Shown: positions 34,874 through 44,968, counted from the first letter of the stretch. The stretch: 64,000 nt of DNA from Polycladospora coralii (GCF_014773435.2 NZ_JACXAG020000001.1:682001-746000); one strand, 5' to 3'. Made by a program: numbers and translations. The notes: generated by a model from the sequence alone, not told the origin.

Positions 34874-35737
34874 TCATAGGCTATCACTAACTAATGGCAT
34901 TTCGATCGTTTCAGCCTCTAATACTTCTTTAGGAATCGCAACATCATGGATCTCATTCTTAAACTCAGTTATTGAGTTAAAGTCAAAATTCAACTTTTTA
35001 TTCGTTTGGAGCGAATTATCAGCTTCAATAAGAGTCGCTTTCAGAAGTACCTTCTGTCTCGTGAGCCGATAGCTATTCTTATCAATCCATAAATACATGG
35101 ACATATCATCAAATTGAATACCTTCATTTTTTAGTTGGTTATTTGGTAACGCTTGAATGTCTTTTTGTGCTAGTTCACTTAAAACCTTTTCATCTTGAGT
35201 ACGAAATTCAATTATAAAATATGAATCGTCTTCTGTGAATGAAACATCCTCTTTTAATTTAGTAATCCTAACGATTTTTTGTAAGATTCCTTTCACAGTC
35301 GCGCCATGTGTTAATTGATTCATAAAATCTTGATTATAGGGAAGTTTCCCCCATCTTTCTTCCATAGGTAAGTACATAAACATCGCGTTCTCATTTTTGT
35401 ACATTTCCATCCTTTGAGATATATTTCCGTCAATTGTGGCCCCTTCCATCTCATAATTCAAGTAATAATTACCATCGGCTACATCTTGTTGCATATTTAC
35501 CTTAGCCTCCATCAATGGCTCATAGTCATCTATCGGTGATATTGCCATATCTAAATCAGTTTCCAATGCATATCCTCTTGCCTTCTTCATAGAGTCCATC
35601 ATTTTTTCTGTTATTGTTTCTACTGTCATTTTCTCTTCTTTTTTAACTACTTCCTGTTGTTTCACACCATTTACGGCTGAAGCACAACCTGTTAGCAAAG
35701 AACTAATAATGATGAAAGTCAGTAACGATCTTAACAT
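34874..35737 (-). CDS. Lipoprotein, LppX/DUF6612-like
   Basis: This 287-residue lipoprotein has signal peptide 'LLTFIIISSLLTGC' (lipidated Cys18). After a Lys/Glu linker comes a beta-rich domain with 'GYALETDLDMAI', 'YYLNYEMEGATIDG', 'YFIIEFR', 'MYLWIDKNSYRLTRQKV'. This is the pattern of LolA/LppX-like incomplete beta-barrels seen in Gram-positive DUF6612 lipoproteins, which may bind hydrophobic ligands. The family identification is tentative. ATAGGAG precedes the ATG. Confidence 0.7.
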   Translation of the reverse strand: MLRSLLTFIIISSLLTGCASAVNGVKQQEVVKKEEKMTVETITEKMMDSMKKARGYALETDLDMAISPIDDYEPLMEAKVNMQQDVADGNYYLNYEMEGATIDGNISQRMEMYKNENAMFMYLPMEERWGKLPYNQDFMNQLTHGATVKGILQKIVRITKLKEDVSFTEDDSYFIIEFRTQDEKVLSELAQKDIQALPNNQLKNEGIQFDDMSMYLWIDKNSYRLTRQKVLLKATLIEADNSLQTNKKLNFDFNSITEFKNEIHDVAIPKEVLEAETIEMPLVSDSL

Positions 35738-35763
35738 TAAAACATCTCCTATTATTAAATTAA

Positions 35764-35818
35764 AACCCTATCAATATATCATAGGAAACATTCTGTTTCC
35801 AGATATATTGATAGGGTT
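35764..35818. terminator. Two-tier hairpin downstream of doxX
   Basis: A 17-bp outer stem (35764-35780 with 35802-35818) encloses a 6-bp inner stem (GGAAAC 35784-35789 with GTTTCC 35795-35800). On the minus strand it is followed by TTTTAATTTAA. It lies between the DoxX and lipoprotein genes and probably acts as an intergenic terminator or processing site. Confidence 0.55.
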
Positions 35819-35892
35819 ATTAAAAATTGGGTTAAGAAATATAGTTATATCAATCATGAAACTTATACGATGAAGCCAAAGTCTTTCTTATC

Positions 35893-36246
35893 TTACTTCG
35901 TAAAGCGTTGACCATAACCAATAAATAGGGTTAACAACAGAAAAAGTATTGCAGGAAAGGTTTTCGTTAAGCCATCCCCAGCAAGAATATGGACGCCAAT
36001 TGCTCCCACCATGATCACAGCTAACAACCCTGCACCCCAAAGTCCATACTTATGCTTCCAAAGCCCTGCCAACAAACCAATCCCACCTATTATTTCTAAA
36101 ACACCGGTTACATACATAAACCAAACGGGCAATCCAAACTGATCCATTTGACCTGCTAATGCCTCAGCATTCAATAGTGGCATACTTCCAAAAAAGATAA
36201 ACGCTAGACCAACTAAAGCCTGTATGCCTTTAACTGCAATTTTCAT
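35893..36246 (-). CDS. DoxX family membrane protein
   Basis: This 117-residue protein has four transmembrane helices and the DoxX pattern: 'ALVGLAFIFFGSMPLLN', 'FGLPVWFMYVTGVLEIIGGIGLLAGLWK', 'WGAGLLAVIMVGAIGVHILAGD' and 'PAILFLLLTLFIGYGQ'. The family is found with thiol and respiratory redox proteins, but no function can be given for this member. AAAGGAGAT lies just before the ATG. It stands alone. Confidence 0.85.
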   Translation of the reverse strand: MKIAVKGIQALVGLAFIFFGSMPLLNAEALAGQMDQFGLPVWFMYVTGVLEIIGGIGLLAGLWKHKYGLWGAGLLAVIMVGAIGVHILAGDGLTKTFPAILFLLLTLFIGYGQRFTK

Positions 36247-36445
36247 TTTTATCTCCTTTCGATTCCTATTATTACGAATAATAAATATGACATCCTATAT
36301 CGATCATACCAAAGTCATACCCTTTAATATATGTTTTTTAAATGAAAATAATGAATTCTGCCTAAGTTCCTATTTTTTATTAATTCAATGAGATGCTACT
36401 TCCTCTATTTACAATTCGATATACAAAAAATGCAAAGATCAAACA

Positions 36446-36472
36446 GAGGCGCCTTTGCTGAAAAGGCGCCTC
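36446..36472 (-). terminator. Terminator of the subtilisin gene
   Basis: An 11-bp GC-rich stem (GAGGCGCCTTT 36446-36456 with AAAGGCGCCTC 36462-36472) is extended by outer GATCAAA/TTTGATC pairing. The T-run is weak. It lies just after the protease stop. Confidence 0.65.
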
Positions 36473-36485
36473 CCATTTGATCCTT

Positions 36486-38159
36486 TTATTGATCATCCGC
36501 TATCAAGCTAAACGGTGCTGTATAAGCACTTACATCGATGAAATAATCTCCTGTTCCTGAAGTTGCTTTTATTTGAATGGTATATATGCCTTTAGTGGTA
36601 GGTTGATAATAAATATGTTTGAAGGGGCTATTACCTGTACTAGAACTTACTAGTTTGTTATCCGCATCATACAGATACAAATCAAAATCTTTAGCAAAGC
36701 TCCAATTTGGAATAGTTAACGATACAGAGATAGGAACGCCATTTTCTAGTTTTTGCGTGTCAATCTGCCACGTATCACTGATGTTTGAACTCGGCAAATC
36801 TTCTTCTCCATACTTCAGGTTAGGAGTAAATAGCCCCTCTGTGATTTGGCCATTTTTTGCAATTTGAACGGCACCATATGTGTTAATTTTTCCAATTCCA
36901 TAATAATAATCAACACCACGTGGCCCCATATCATGGGCCGTTTCGACTAAAATTGATTTTATTTCGGAGTATGTCAGGTTTGGATTTGCTGCTATCATAA
37001 GCGCCACACTACCTGCCACGTAGGGCGAGGCCATACTTGTGCCGCTGTATGCAATATACTGATCACCACTGTTGGCTCGCGGAGCTATGATATTAACACC
37101 CGGCCCTGAGATATCCGGCTTTACCCTTCCATCTGCTGTTGGCCCCCGACTAGAAAAGCTCGCTAAGGCAAATCCACCCCTAGAGGGGTCTGCCAGCGCT
37201 CCAACTGTAATCGCATCTTGAGCTGCTGCAGGTGTACTAATCGTTCGTTCGTTTGGACCTCCATTTCCAGCCGATACAACGGGTACAATGCCTGCTGCTG
37301 CTACCTGATTAACGGCTTGTGAAAGCGCATCATTTCCATCTGAACTTCCACCCGCACCTAAGCTCATATTTAACACATCGATACCATACACTTCTTTATT
37401 CGCAATAACCCAGTCTATTCCTGCCAATACACCACTAAAAGTACCACTACCAATGGAATTAAGCACTTTCACTCCCACTAAGGAAGCACCAGGTGCGGCA
37501 CCCTTGTACTGTTCTCTACTCCCCTCACCAGCAGCAATTCCTGCTACATGTGTGCCATGACCTTGGTCATCGTATGGTTGGGATCGACCATTAATCCCAT
37601 CATACCAACCTACTACCTTACCGCCATCTAAATTGACATGATTAGGATCAATGCCAGTATCAACAATGGCGATTGTGGCATCCTCTTTCGAATAAGATGT
37701 TGAATCTCCATCCATATCTCCATCTATATTTAACTTGTTTTCCTTATTCACTTCATGCGAGCCAAACCAGATTGTTGATTTGTACATATGCGCCTTTACA
37801 GTACTATCATATTCAATTTGCTTCACTTGCTTCATATTCACTAATGCTTCAATTTCGCTTATATTCACATAGGCTGCCACCATAGGCAAGGTACGATAAG
37901 ATTTTTTAATCGTTAATTTCGGCATATTTTTTTGTAGCGTTAAAGCTTCCTTGCGATCCGACAAAGTAATAATAACAGGAACCTTTTTATCATTTTCCTT
38001 TGCATGCATGTATGGCATCAGATTACTAAATACTTTACTTCCATCCTGCTTTATCCATTGTAATTGGTTTGTAGCTAAGGAGTTGGCCGGTTGAAACATA
38101 GCTAGACTTGAAAAAACAAGCAGAATCGCCATACACGAGCTTAGGTACAGTCGTCTCAT
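36486..38159 (-). CDS. Secreted subtilisin-like serine protease (S8)
   Basis: This 557-residue protein has a signal peptide ending near 'NSLA' and an inhibitor I9-like propeptide ('VPVIITLSDRKEALTLQ...IEALVNMKQVKQIEYD'). The S8 catalytic domain shows Asp in 'IAIVDTGIDPNH', His in 'DDQGHGTHVAGIAAGEG', oxyanion Asn in 'VVSAGNGGPNE' and Ser in 'YSGTSMASPYVAGSVALM'. A C-terminal pre-peptidase-like (PPC) beta domain follows ('FDLYLYDADNKLVSSS...GIYTIQIKATSGTGDY'). It is expected to be an exported broad-specificity protease. An acidic 'NIDGDMDGDSTS' insertion before the first catalytic block may bind calcium. AGGAGAG precedes the ATG at 38159. Confidence 0.93.
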   Translation of the reverse strand: MRRLYLSSCMAILLVFSSLAMFQPANSLATNQLQWIKQDGSKVFSNLMPYMHAKENDKKVPVIITLSDRKEALTLQKNMPKLTIKKSYRTLPMVAAYVNISEIEALVNMKQVKQIEYDSTVKAHMYKSTIWFGSHEVNKENKLNIDGDMDGDSTSYSKEDATIAIVDTGIDPNHVNLDGGKVVGWYDGINGRSQPYDDQGHGTHVAGIAAGEGSREQYKGAAPGASLVGVKVLNSIGSGTFSGVLAGIDWVIANKEVYGIDVLNMSLGAGGSSDGNDALSQAVNQVAAAGIVPVVSAGNGGPNERTISTPAAAQDAITVGALADPSRGGFALASFSSRGPTADGRVKPDISGPGVNIIAPRANSGDQYIAYSGTSMASPYVAGSVALMIAANPNLTYSEIKSILVETAHDMGPRGVDYYYGIGKINTYGAVQIAKNGQITEGLFTPNLKYGEEDLPSSNISDTWQIDTQKLENGVPISVSLTIPNWSFAKDFDLYLYDADNKLVSSSTGNSPFKHIYYQPTTKGIYTIQIKATSGTGDYFIDVSAYTAPFSLIADDQ

Positions 38160-38375
38160 CACACATCTCTCCTAAACGGATTTATTTTCACATCTTTTAG
38201 TTTATTTATTATTTTCAATTATATGTATTTATTTTCATTAAGAATTTATTAAGATCCATTTTATAGTCATACTGCAAATGAATTATAAAAATGAAGTTTC
38301 ATGACTTTCAAATCTGGGAAGTTAAATGATCAAGAGGAATAAGCCGTCTAATGACTAACAAAGGAGTGCTCTGAC

Positions 38376-38507
38376 ATGATTAAAACGTTATTAGTAATTG
38401 CCTTAATATTATGGCTAATAGGTGTGTTAACAAAGAGAAGTTTTGGCGGATTCATTCATGTTTTACTTGTGATAGCCGCTATATTATTAATATTAGAATT
38501 ATTGTGA
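38376..38507 (+). CDS. lmo0937-family small membrane protein
   Basis: This 43-residue ORF starts at ATG 38376, behind AAAGGAG about ten bases upstream. It has two hydrophobic helices separated by 'LTKRSFGGFIH', giving 'LILWLIGVLTKRSFGGFIH' and 'LLVIAAILLILELL'. Length, helix spacing and the GG-x-x-H turn match the lmo0937/DUF5670 family of tiny stress-associated membrane proteins in Bacillota. The function is unknown. Confidence 0.75.
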   Translation: MIKTLLVIALILWLIGVLTKRSFGGFIHVLLVIAAILLILELL

Positions 38508-38914
38508 ATATTATAAGATATGTATATTATGATTTTTATGACAGCTCCACTTGTAGTCATCTGCGGCATCGACACCAATAGGCTATGAGCGGAGCTAGAG
38601 GTTTTTCTATTATGTTTTTCCATAGAAACACCTCTAGCTCTTACTCTAAGCGTATCGGTTTAGCATGATAAGAAAGTTCGATGTGACTCTAAAATAAAGT
38701 CCCATTTTTGTAAAAAAATGCAAGCATTTATAAAAATATTAAGTTTATCGCACTCGTTTGGATAATGCTTTATCTAAAGGGGTTTTTATCGTGAAGCGAT
38801 CATGCCAAACAGACCAGCTAGTCAAGTAAGTCTTCTGCAACTAACCAGGTAATATGGTGTGATAATGCTATACTTATAATGTATACGAACGCTGAATATA
38901 AGGAGGTAAGATGT
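38508..38914. other. Intergenic region with a large hairpin
   Basis: These 407 bases hold no convincing ORF. The main feature is a 19-bp stem with one mismatch (38592-38610 with 38622-38640), built on AGCTAGAGG/CCTCTAGCT and not followed by a T-run. The 3' end (38900-38906) is the AAGGAGG site of the hydrolase gene. Confidence 0.5.
38592..38640. repeat. Long inverted repeat
   Basis: GAGCTAGAGG...CTAT (38592-38610) pairs with ATAG...CCTCTAGCTC (38622-38640) over 19 bp with one mismatch and an 11-base loop. It has no T-run in either direction. It could be a structured RNA or a remnant of a mobile repeat. Confidence 0.5.
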
Positions 38915-39733
38915 TTGGAACAACATAAACTTACCAAGAGCTTTTCTTCAACATACGGAAAAATAAGTTATGATATAAAAGGTGAAGGCCCCTCCGTTGT
39001 GCTCGTACATGGAACCCCTTGGTCTTCTTTTAATTGGAGACATATTATCCCTGCACTTAGTCAGTGGTTTACTGTGTACTACTACGACCTTCTTGGCTAT
39101 GGTTATTCTGAGAAGACTGATATAGATGTCTCATTAGGGATTCAAAATAAAGTGCTTTCTGAACTTCTTGATTTTTGGGGATTAAAGAACCCGATGATTA
39201 TTGGACATGACTTTGGTGGGACAACCGTCTTAAGAACTCACCTTTTAGAAGAACATCATTTTGAAAAAATAATACTCATTGACCCGGTCGCAATAGCTCC
39301 ATGGGGATCACCTTTCTTCTCACACGTAAATAAATACGAATCTGCGTTTCAAGGTATACCTGCATATATACATGATGCAATGGTTTCGACTTATGTTCAG
39401 GGAGCCATGTATAAAGAGATGGACAAGGAAACCTTAAAAGGCATAAAGGCTCCCTGGTTAGGCACTATAGGGCAACAAGCTTTTTATCGTCAAATCGCAC
39501 AAGCAAATCAAAGGTATACTGATGAGATTGAACCGATTTACAACACTATAAACAAGCAAGTATTAATTATATGGGGAGAAGAGGACACATGGGTACCCAT
39601 TGAAAAAGGTCGAAAATTACATAAAAAGATTAAGAAATCAAGTTTCATTTCTATACCAAGAGCAGGTCACTTGGTTCAAGAAGACCAACCAAGTATTCTT
39701 TTGTCTTATATTTTGAAGTTTCTTTTTAAGTAG
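38915..39733 (+). CDS. Alpha/beta hydrolase, dehalogenase/epoxide-hydrolase type
   Basis: This 272-residue alpha/beta hydrolase has the oxyanion 'VVLVHGTPWSSFNWRHIIP', 'YYDLLGYGYSE' and a nucleophile elbow 'MIIGHDFGGTTVLR', where the nucleophile is Asp rather than Ser. The second acid is near 'VLIIWGEEDTWVP' and the catalytic His is in 'IPRAGHLVQEDQP'. An Asp nucleophile points to haloalkane dehalogenases or epoxide hydrolases. The substrate is unknown. TTG 38915 is chosen because AAGGAGG lies eight bases upstream. The in-frame ATG 38879 precedes that site. Confidence 0.82.
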   Translation: MEQHKLTKSFSSTYGKISYDIKGEGPSVVLVHGTPWSSFNWRHIIPALSQWFTVYYYDLLGYGYSEKTDIDVSLGIQNKVLSELLDFWGLKNPMIIGHDFGGTTVLRTHLLEEHHFEKIILIDPVAIAPWGSPFFSHVNKYESAFQGIPAYIHDAMVSTYVQGAMYKEMDKETLKGIKAPWLGTIGQQAFYRQIAQANQRYTDEIEPIYNTINKQVLIIWGEEDTWVPIEKGRKLHKKIKKSSFISIPRAGHLVQEDQPSILLSYILKFLFK

Positions 39734-39877
39734 AGACGATGTAAGGTTTCGGAACAAATCACATATTATTTATCGTTTTTATAGAACAATAAGCTTGTCC
39801 ATTTCGATTAAACTGATTCCTTCTGATCCATAGTTAAAATGAAAGTGCTTGGAATCGGACAAGGAAACTGTGAATCC

Positions 39878-39903
39878 GATGTTTCAGCCAAGGCTGAAAC
39901 ATC
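39878..39903. repeat. Perfect 12-bp palindrome, shared core
   Basis: GATGTTTCAGCC and GGCTGAAACATC flank an AA centre. The 18-base core GTTTCAGCCAAGGCTGAA is identical to 27351-27368. It lies in the intergenic region between the hydrolase and patatin genes. Confidence 0.6.
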
Positions 39904-40000
39904 GGGGAATCAGGTGGAGACTCTACTCTATCTGACTAAAGCCCCACAATCCACCCTAAAGATCAATGAATGGGAGCTGGAATATGTTTAGCATCCCTTT

Positions 40001-40924
40001 TTAAAACCATCTGGTACGGATAAAGCTTTCGGCCCCTGTGAGATTAGATTGTTTTCCTAATGCGATCATTCTGGGAATAGCAGACACATCATCTGCTGCC
40101 ACCGCTTCTGCCCCAAGATTAACGTTAATACGGTTAAAGCGATCATTCAATAAACTTTGACTATATTGTGTATCGATTTCATTTACGCCATCAGAATTCA
40201 CTGTATTTAACGGGAAAGTAGGCTGGAACTTTTCATTCCGATTCGGATTTAGAGACCACTGAATCGCACCCCAATTTTCTGTTCCGTTTAAGCGGTAGGG
40301 ATTAAAACCAGTACCAATAGATAATAACACAATATCTTCTAGCCTCTGCCTTCCAAACCTCCGATCGACCCCATAGGAAATGCCAAGCATACTTGGATTA
40401 TTTGCAAAAACACCGCCATCAACGAAGTTCATATAAGATGGAAATGCAATGGGTAAAGATTGAGAAGCAACGGCGGCATCTACAACTCTGACACTTGCAT
40501 TGGGCGAACCAGGAAAGTTATTAAAAACGGCTGGGCGCCAAGGACCGCTCGGAGTCCTGACCTGAAAAGCAGGTACCACAACCCGTTTTTTTAATTGATT
40601 AAGTCGAAGTGTACCTGTTAGAAATTGTGTCATCGCAATAATTAAATTGCGATTGGAATATTCCGGTTGATTTAAAGGTGGACGAGGATTAGAAAAAACA
40701 AAGCCTGCATTTTGAATGAGAAATTGAAGGCTTTCTTGTGGGGTTTTGCCCGATGCCAATCCCAAGCCTAGAGCAGCACCCGCAGATGTACCAGCAATCA
40801 GATCAACAGATTTTAATAAGGTAGGAAATTTAGCTGCTAAACGTATTAAAATGGTAGCCGTATAGGCGGACCGGATTCCTCCACCATCTAAAGTGAGAAT
40901 GCGATACTTTCTTCGTTGTACCAT
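40001..40924 (-). CDS. Patatin-like phospholipase
   Basis: This 307-residue protein has the patatin fold. It shows the anion hole 'RILTLDGGGIRSAYTATIL', the nucleophile elbow GxSxG in 'DLIAGTSAGAALGLGLASG', and the catalytic Asp in 'NFVDGGVFANNPSM' (DGG/A motif). It is expected to act as a lipid acyl hydrolase. No signal peptide is present from the chosen start, ATG 40924, which has GGAGGTG six bases upstream. The frame's 22-codon extension is rejected. The C-terminal part ('LNDRFNRINVNLG') is family-typical. Confidence 0.9.
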   Translation of the reverse strand: MVQRRKYRILTLDGGGIRSAYTATILIRLAAKFPTLLKSVDLIAGTSAGAALGLGLASGKTPQESLQFLIQNAGFVFSNPRPPLNQPEYSNRNLIIAMTQFLTGTLRLNQLKKRVVVPAFQVRTPSGPWRPAVFNNFPGSPNASVRVVDAAVASQSLPIAFPSYMNFVDGGVFANNPSMLGISYGVDRRFGRQRLEDIVLLSIGTGFNPYRLNGTENWGAIQWSLNPNRNEKFQPTFPLNTVNSDGVNEIDTQYSQSLLNDRFNRINVNLGAEAVAADDVSAIPRMIALGKQSNLTGAESFIRTRWF

Positions 40925-40987
40925 GATAATCACCTCCATGATGCATATTATGAAGGTGATTACCCTAATGTGAAGGATACGATAGCA

Positions 40988-41027
40988 CAACCCCCTGCTG
41001 GAGTAAAAACACTCCAGCAGGGGGTTG
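40988..41027. terminator. Terminator-like hairpin between yhbH and patatin gene
   Basis: A perfect 17-bp GC-rich stem (40988-41004 with 41011-41027) has a six-base loop. The T-runs are short on both sides. It lies just after the yhbH stop. Confidence 0.65.
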
Positions 41028-41029
41028 TT

Positions 41030-42190
41030 TCATGATACCGGCTCTTTTTTATCAAAGAAAAATTTTAATGCATCGTACACTTGCCCTTTTTCTTTAATCA
41101 CATAGTACATAAATTTCTCATCTCTGAGAGGGCGATAAGCACTCATCAGCGTACTGTGGCGATTATATTGATTGACTTCACCATAACCAAAAAGATTGGA
41201 TCGTTTCATCAACTCTCGCACGAGCTTCACACATCTTTCATTATCAGAAGTGAGATTATCGCCATCGGAGAAGTGAAATGGATATATATTATAGCGACTG
41301 GGTGGAAAGCGCGTATCGATTATTTCCAATGCTTTGCGATAAGCAGAAGAACAAATTGTACCGCCACTCTCTCCCTTAGTAAAAAATGCATCTTCGGTTA
41401 CCTCTTTGGCTTCGGTATGGTGGGCAATAAATACGATTTCTACTTTTTCATACTTGGTGCGAAGGAACCGAACCATCCAGAAAAAGAAACTACGTGCAAT
41501 ATATTTTTCAAATATTCCCATTGATCCACTTGTATCCATCATCGCGATGACTACCGCACTAGAATGTGGAATCACGACATCTTCCCATGTCTTAAAGCGT
41601 AAGTCATCAATAGATATTTTCGCTTTTTGATGCTTGTCGACTAATGCATTTCGCTTGATGGCAGCAAGTAAAGTGCGTTTTTTATCAATATTACCCATCA
41701 ATCCCTTTTTGCGTACATCATTAAAGCGTATATCATCGACGATCATATCCGTTTGCTCTTTTTGCTTCAGATTAGGAAGCTCCATTTCAGAAAACAAAAT
41801 CCCTTCCAGCTCTTCAATCGAGACTTCCGCTTCATAGTAATCAGAACCAGCCTGATCACCCGCTCCTTTTCCTTTGCCAGGCCCTTTCTTTTGTCCTTTT
41901 TGGGGTTGTTCACGACCAAGCAAGTCCCCCACTTTACTATCTCCACTACCTTGCCCCACATGTTTATTCTTATTGTGATTATAGCGAAAACGAAATTCTT
42001 CCATAGATCGAATCGGTACTTTTACAATTTGTTTACCATCAGACATGATGATGTTTTCTTCACTAATCAAGTCTGGTAAGTTCTTTTTAATAGCCTCCTG
42101 TACTTTTTCTTGGTGTCGCATCTGGTCCTGATACCCTTTCCGATGAAGAGACCAGTCCTCTTCCGAAACGATAAAAAGGGGGTGTTTCAT
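41030..42190 (-). CDS. yhbH: YhbH/DUF444 sporulation protein
   Basis: This 386-residue DUF444 protein (Bacillus YhbH, enteric YeaH) has '[33 protein letters not shown]' at the N-terminus, a Gly/Lys-rich linker ('[15 protein letters not shown]') and a C-terminal von Willebrand A-like domain. That domain has the MIDAS motif in '[13 protein letters not shown]' and '[15 protein letters not shown]'. It works with PrkA, encoded 38 bases upstream in the same operon, in sporulation and starvation control. ATG 42190 has GGGAGGTG six bases upstream. Confidence 0.95.
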   Translation of the reverse strand: MKHPLFIVSEEDWSLHRKGYQDQMRHQEKVQEAIKKNLPDLISEENIIMSDGKQIVKVPIRSMEEFRFRYNHNKNKHVGQGSGDSKVGDLLGREQPQKGQKKGPGKGKGAGDQAGSDYYEAEVSIEELEGILFSEMELPNLKQKEQTDMIVDDIRFNDVRKKGLMGNIDKKRTLLAAIKRNALVDKHQKAKISIDDLRFKTWEDVVIPHSSAVVIAMMDTSGSMGIFEKYIARSFFFWMVRFLRTKYEKVEIVFIAHHTEAKEVTEDAFFTKGESGGTICSSAYRKALEIIDTRFPPSRYNIYPFHFSDGDNLTSDNERCVKLVRELMKRSNLFGYGEVNQYNRHSTLMSAYRPLRDEKFMYYVIKEKGQVYDALKFFFDKKEPVS

Positions 42191-42228
42191 CTTTTTCACC
42201 TCCCATATCCAGTTGCGATACACAATCT

Positions 42229-44127
42229 TTATCGATTTAACAAACTTCCCACATAACGTAAGAGTTCATTAGCGCTTGCTGGTGTATAGCCGTAATCCTC
42301 TACTAGGCGATTAATGACTTCATTAATCTTTTTTAACTGACTTTCATCTGGTGTTTTGGTAGAAGTCGTAATTTTAACGACGTCTTTTAAGTCGGCAAAT
42401 AATTTTTTCTGAATCGCCTCACGCAGCCGATCGTGGCTGTTAAAATCAAATCTTTTTCCTTTGCGTGCGTAGGCTGAGATCCGAATTAAGATTTCCTCCC
42501 GAAAGCCCTTTTTAGCATTTTCCGAGATACCGATCTGCTCTTCGATTGAGCGCATTAATTTTTCATCTGGTTCAATCTCTTCTCCAGTAATGGGATCTCT
42601 CATTTTTTGCCAATTACAATACGCTTCTACATTATCCAAGTAGTTATCCATCAGATTTTTGGCTGACTCTTCATAAGAGTAAACAAATGCTTTTTGAACT
42701 TCTTTTTTAGCAATTTGATCATATTCTTTTCGGGCAACTGAGATGAAGTGTAAATAACGCTCACGCTGTTCTTCTGTGATCGACGGGTGTTGGTCTAAAC
42801 CATCTTTCAGTGCTCTTAAAATATCGATTGCATTAATAAATTTAGTCTCAGTGCGAATCAACGCACTTGATATGCGATTAATGACGTAACGAGGATCGAT
42901 ACCAGACATGCCTTCATCCAGATATTCCGTCTGTAACTCCTGTAAGTCGATTTCTTTCGTACCTTCTACGGTGTCACCGTCATATAAATACATCTTTTTG
43001 AGTAGATCCATCCCCTGTTTTTTTGATTCTTTTAGTCTAGTCAGCGTCGAGAAAATGGCAGCTGCACGTAATGAATGCGGAGCAATATGAATATGTCCCA
43101 AATCACTTTGTTTAATCAATTTTTGATAAATTTTTTCTTCATCACTAACCTTGAGATTATAAGGGACGGGCATCACAATCATACGAGATTGTAGTGCTTC
43201 ATTTTTCTTATTGGCAATAAATGATTTGTATTCTGTTTCATTCGTATGCGCTACAATTAATTCATCCGCAGAAATAAGTGCAAATCTTCCTGCTTTAAAG
43301 TTTCCTTCCTGTGTCAAGGATAATAAATTCCATAAGAATTTCTCATCACACTTTAACATTTCTTGAAATTCCATTAATCCTCTGTTTGCTTTATTTAATT
43401 CTCCGTCAAACCGATAAGCACGAGGATCAGACTCTGATCCAAACTCAGTAATCGTAGCAAAATCAATACTTCCTGTCAGATCGGCAATATCTTGGGATTT
43501 AGGATCAGACGGGCTAAATGTACCAATACCCGTACGCTCATCTTCTGATAAGAGTACCCGTTCTACTTCCATTTCTTCAATACGTCCATTGTATTTTTCC
43601 TTGAGACGAAAACGACATGATGGACATAAATTACCTTCTACTCTTACTTGATAGGATTGTTCAAATTCCTTGCGTAGCGAGTGTGGAACGAGATTAAGTG
43701 GCTCTTCATGCATCGGGCACCCTTTTATTCCATACAATGCACCCTCATCTGTCCGTGAAAAACGCTCTAATCCCTTTTTCAACATCGTAACAATTGTGGA
43801 TTTACCACCACTAACCGGCCCCATTAGTAACAATACACGCTTTCTTACATCAAGCCGACGAGCTGCCGAATGAAAGTATTCCTCTACCAGACGTTCGATC
43901 GCACGATCTAGTCCAAATAATTCTTCGTTGAAAAACAGATATTTTTTATTTCCTTCTGCATCGGTTTCTATCCCAGCTTGCGCAATCATATTGTAGACGC
44001 GAGAATGAGCAGTTTGAGCCACTTGTGGATTCTTTTTTACGATATCTAAATAGTCAGCAAATGTTCCTTCCCATCTTAGCTCTCGCTCATGATCGTGATA
44101 CTCAGAAATACGTCGTAAGATATCCAT
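42229..44127 (-). CDS. prkA: PrkA serine protein kinase / AAA+ protein
   Basis: This 632-residue protein is the length of Bacillus PrkA (631). It has the AAA-like N-terminal ATPase with Walker A '[16 protein letters not shown]', the Cys-containing insertion '[19 protein letters not shown]...[14 protein letters not shown]', '[34 protein letters not shown]' and a C-terminal PrkA kinase-like domain. It acts in sporulation and stationary phase, where both kinase and protease activities have been reported. GGAGGAG precedes the ATG. It is the first gene of prkA-yhbH. Confidence 0.96.
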   Translation of the reverse strand: MDILRRISEYHDHERELRWEGTFADYLDIVKKNPQVAQTAHSRVYNMIAQAGIETDAEGNKKYLFFNEELFGLDRAIERLVEEYFHSAARRLDVRKRVLLLMGPVSGGKSTIVTMLKKGLERFSRTDEGALYGIKGCPMHEEPLNLVPHSLRKEFEQSYQVRVEGNLCPSCRFRLKEKYNGRIEEMEVERVLLSEDERTGIGTFSPSDPKSQDIADLTGSIDFATITEFGSESDPRAYRFDGELNKANRGLMEFQEMLKCDEKFLWNLLSLTQEGNFKAGRFALISADELIVAHTNETEYKSFIANKKNEALQSRMIVMPVPYNLKVSDEEKIYQKLIKQSDLGHIHIAPHSLRAAAIFSTLTRLKESKKQGMDLLKKMYLYDGDTVEGTKEIDLQELQTEYLDEGMSGIDPRYVINRISSALIRTETKFINAIDILRALKDGLDQHPSITEEQRERYLHFISVARKEYDQIAKKEVQKAFVYSYEESAKNLMDNYLDNVEAYCNWQKMRDPITGEEIEPDEKLMRSIEEQIGISENAKKGFREEILIRISAYARKGKRFDFNSHDRLREAIQKKLFADLKDVVKITTSTKTPDESQLKKINEVINRLVEDYGYTPASANELLRYVGSLLNR

Positions 44128-44503
44128 AGAAAGCTCCTCCCATTCATCAAGATTTCATCAAGGACATTGCCTTGCATGTGAGGGAATCGCTATGATTTAG
44201 AACCTTGAACTGGGGCATCCTCTATTAAAATGACTAACCTCACATTATATAAATTGCGAATAATTACCAGTTCATATCGCGTTATCTTCATCATTCATTC
44301 CATCCTAAAATGGAATATGCAAATCCTTAAGAAGGATACAATAAGATTAATATTAATTATATGCGTGGTTCTTAAGGGTGTTACTTCTATTTTATCAGAA
44401 TTTATAGAAAAATAATAGGGTAACTAGTCACTTTACCTACTTTTCTTTATGGATTATGCACAATAAGCTCCATAGTTAAGTAGGGAGCTTATTGACACTT
44501 ATA
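44128..44503. other. Intergenic region upstream of prkA
   Basis: These 376 AT-rich bases hold no supported gene. A 61-codon frame at 44230-44415 has no ribosome binding site. Small inverted repeats occur at 44297-44316 (ATTCCAT/ATGGAAT) and at 44462-44493, the latter probably the terminator of the next minus-strand gene. Confidence 0.5.
44462..44493 (-). terminator. Hairpin downstream of the DUF4937 gene
   Basis: A 10-bp stem (AATAAGCTCC 44462-44471 with GGAGCTTATT 44484-44493) lies ten bases after the stop. The T-run on the minus strand is weak (ATTGTGCAT). Confidence 0.5.
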
Positions 44504-44968
44504 CTATACTACAGTCCAGCTTGTTTCCACATCAAAGATAAATGAATCCATCTCTATATCCATTCGTTGAAAATCAACCACAAGTTGTGTGATACCGTGA
44601 CGATGGAGCAGGTTTATGGTATTTAGCTTCGCTTCGATACGAGTAGACTGTCTGATTAGCTCTGTCAAATCTTCATCTACTACTTCTGAGGAGCAAGTAA
44701 ATGTTTTCACAACAATATGATCATACGTTCCCACTTGTTGGTTCGTTAAAACAATCTCGTCATGTATTAAGTCCATGAATTGCTGATAATGCATCGCATC
44801 CTTCCAAAAGGATAAGATAATCGCTTCAGTTGGATGCCGCCTCTCCCATCCGCCAACTTGTCCCACAAAGCCATGTATACCGCGTAGTGCAAACCATTGT
44901 GCTTGTGCTTTCGTAAATGATGACCGGTTGTTTTCTGAGACTGAACATTTAATCCATTTCGTGAACAT
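44504..44968 (-). CDS. YdbC-like (DUF4937) protein
   Basis: This 154-residue protein begins 'MFTKWIKCSVSENNRSSFTKAQAQWFALRGIHGFVGQVGGW'. That is the pattern of Bacillus YdbC/DUF4937 proteins, a dimeric alpha-beta-barrel-like fold of unknown function. 'AIILSFWKDAMHYQQFMDLIHDEI' is also typical. Its start overlaps the end of the HAD hydrolase gene by 20 bases, so it is co-translated. Confidence 0.75.
   Translation of the reverse strand: MFTKWIKCSVSENNRSSFTKAQAQWFALRGIHGFVGQVGGWERRHPTEAIILSFWKDAMHYQQFMDLIHDEIVLTNQQVGTYDHIVVKTFTCSSEVVDEDLTELIRQSTRIEAKLNTINLLHRHGITQLVVDFQRMDIEMDSFIFDVETSWTVV

Noticed and set aside
44230-44415. 61-codon ORF upstream of prkA
   Set aside because: No ribosome binding site, AT-driven hydrophobic composition, and no family resemblance.
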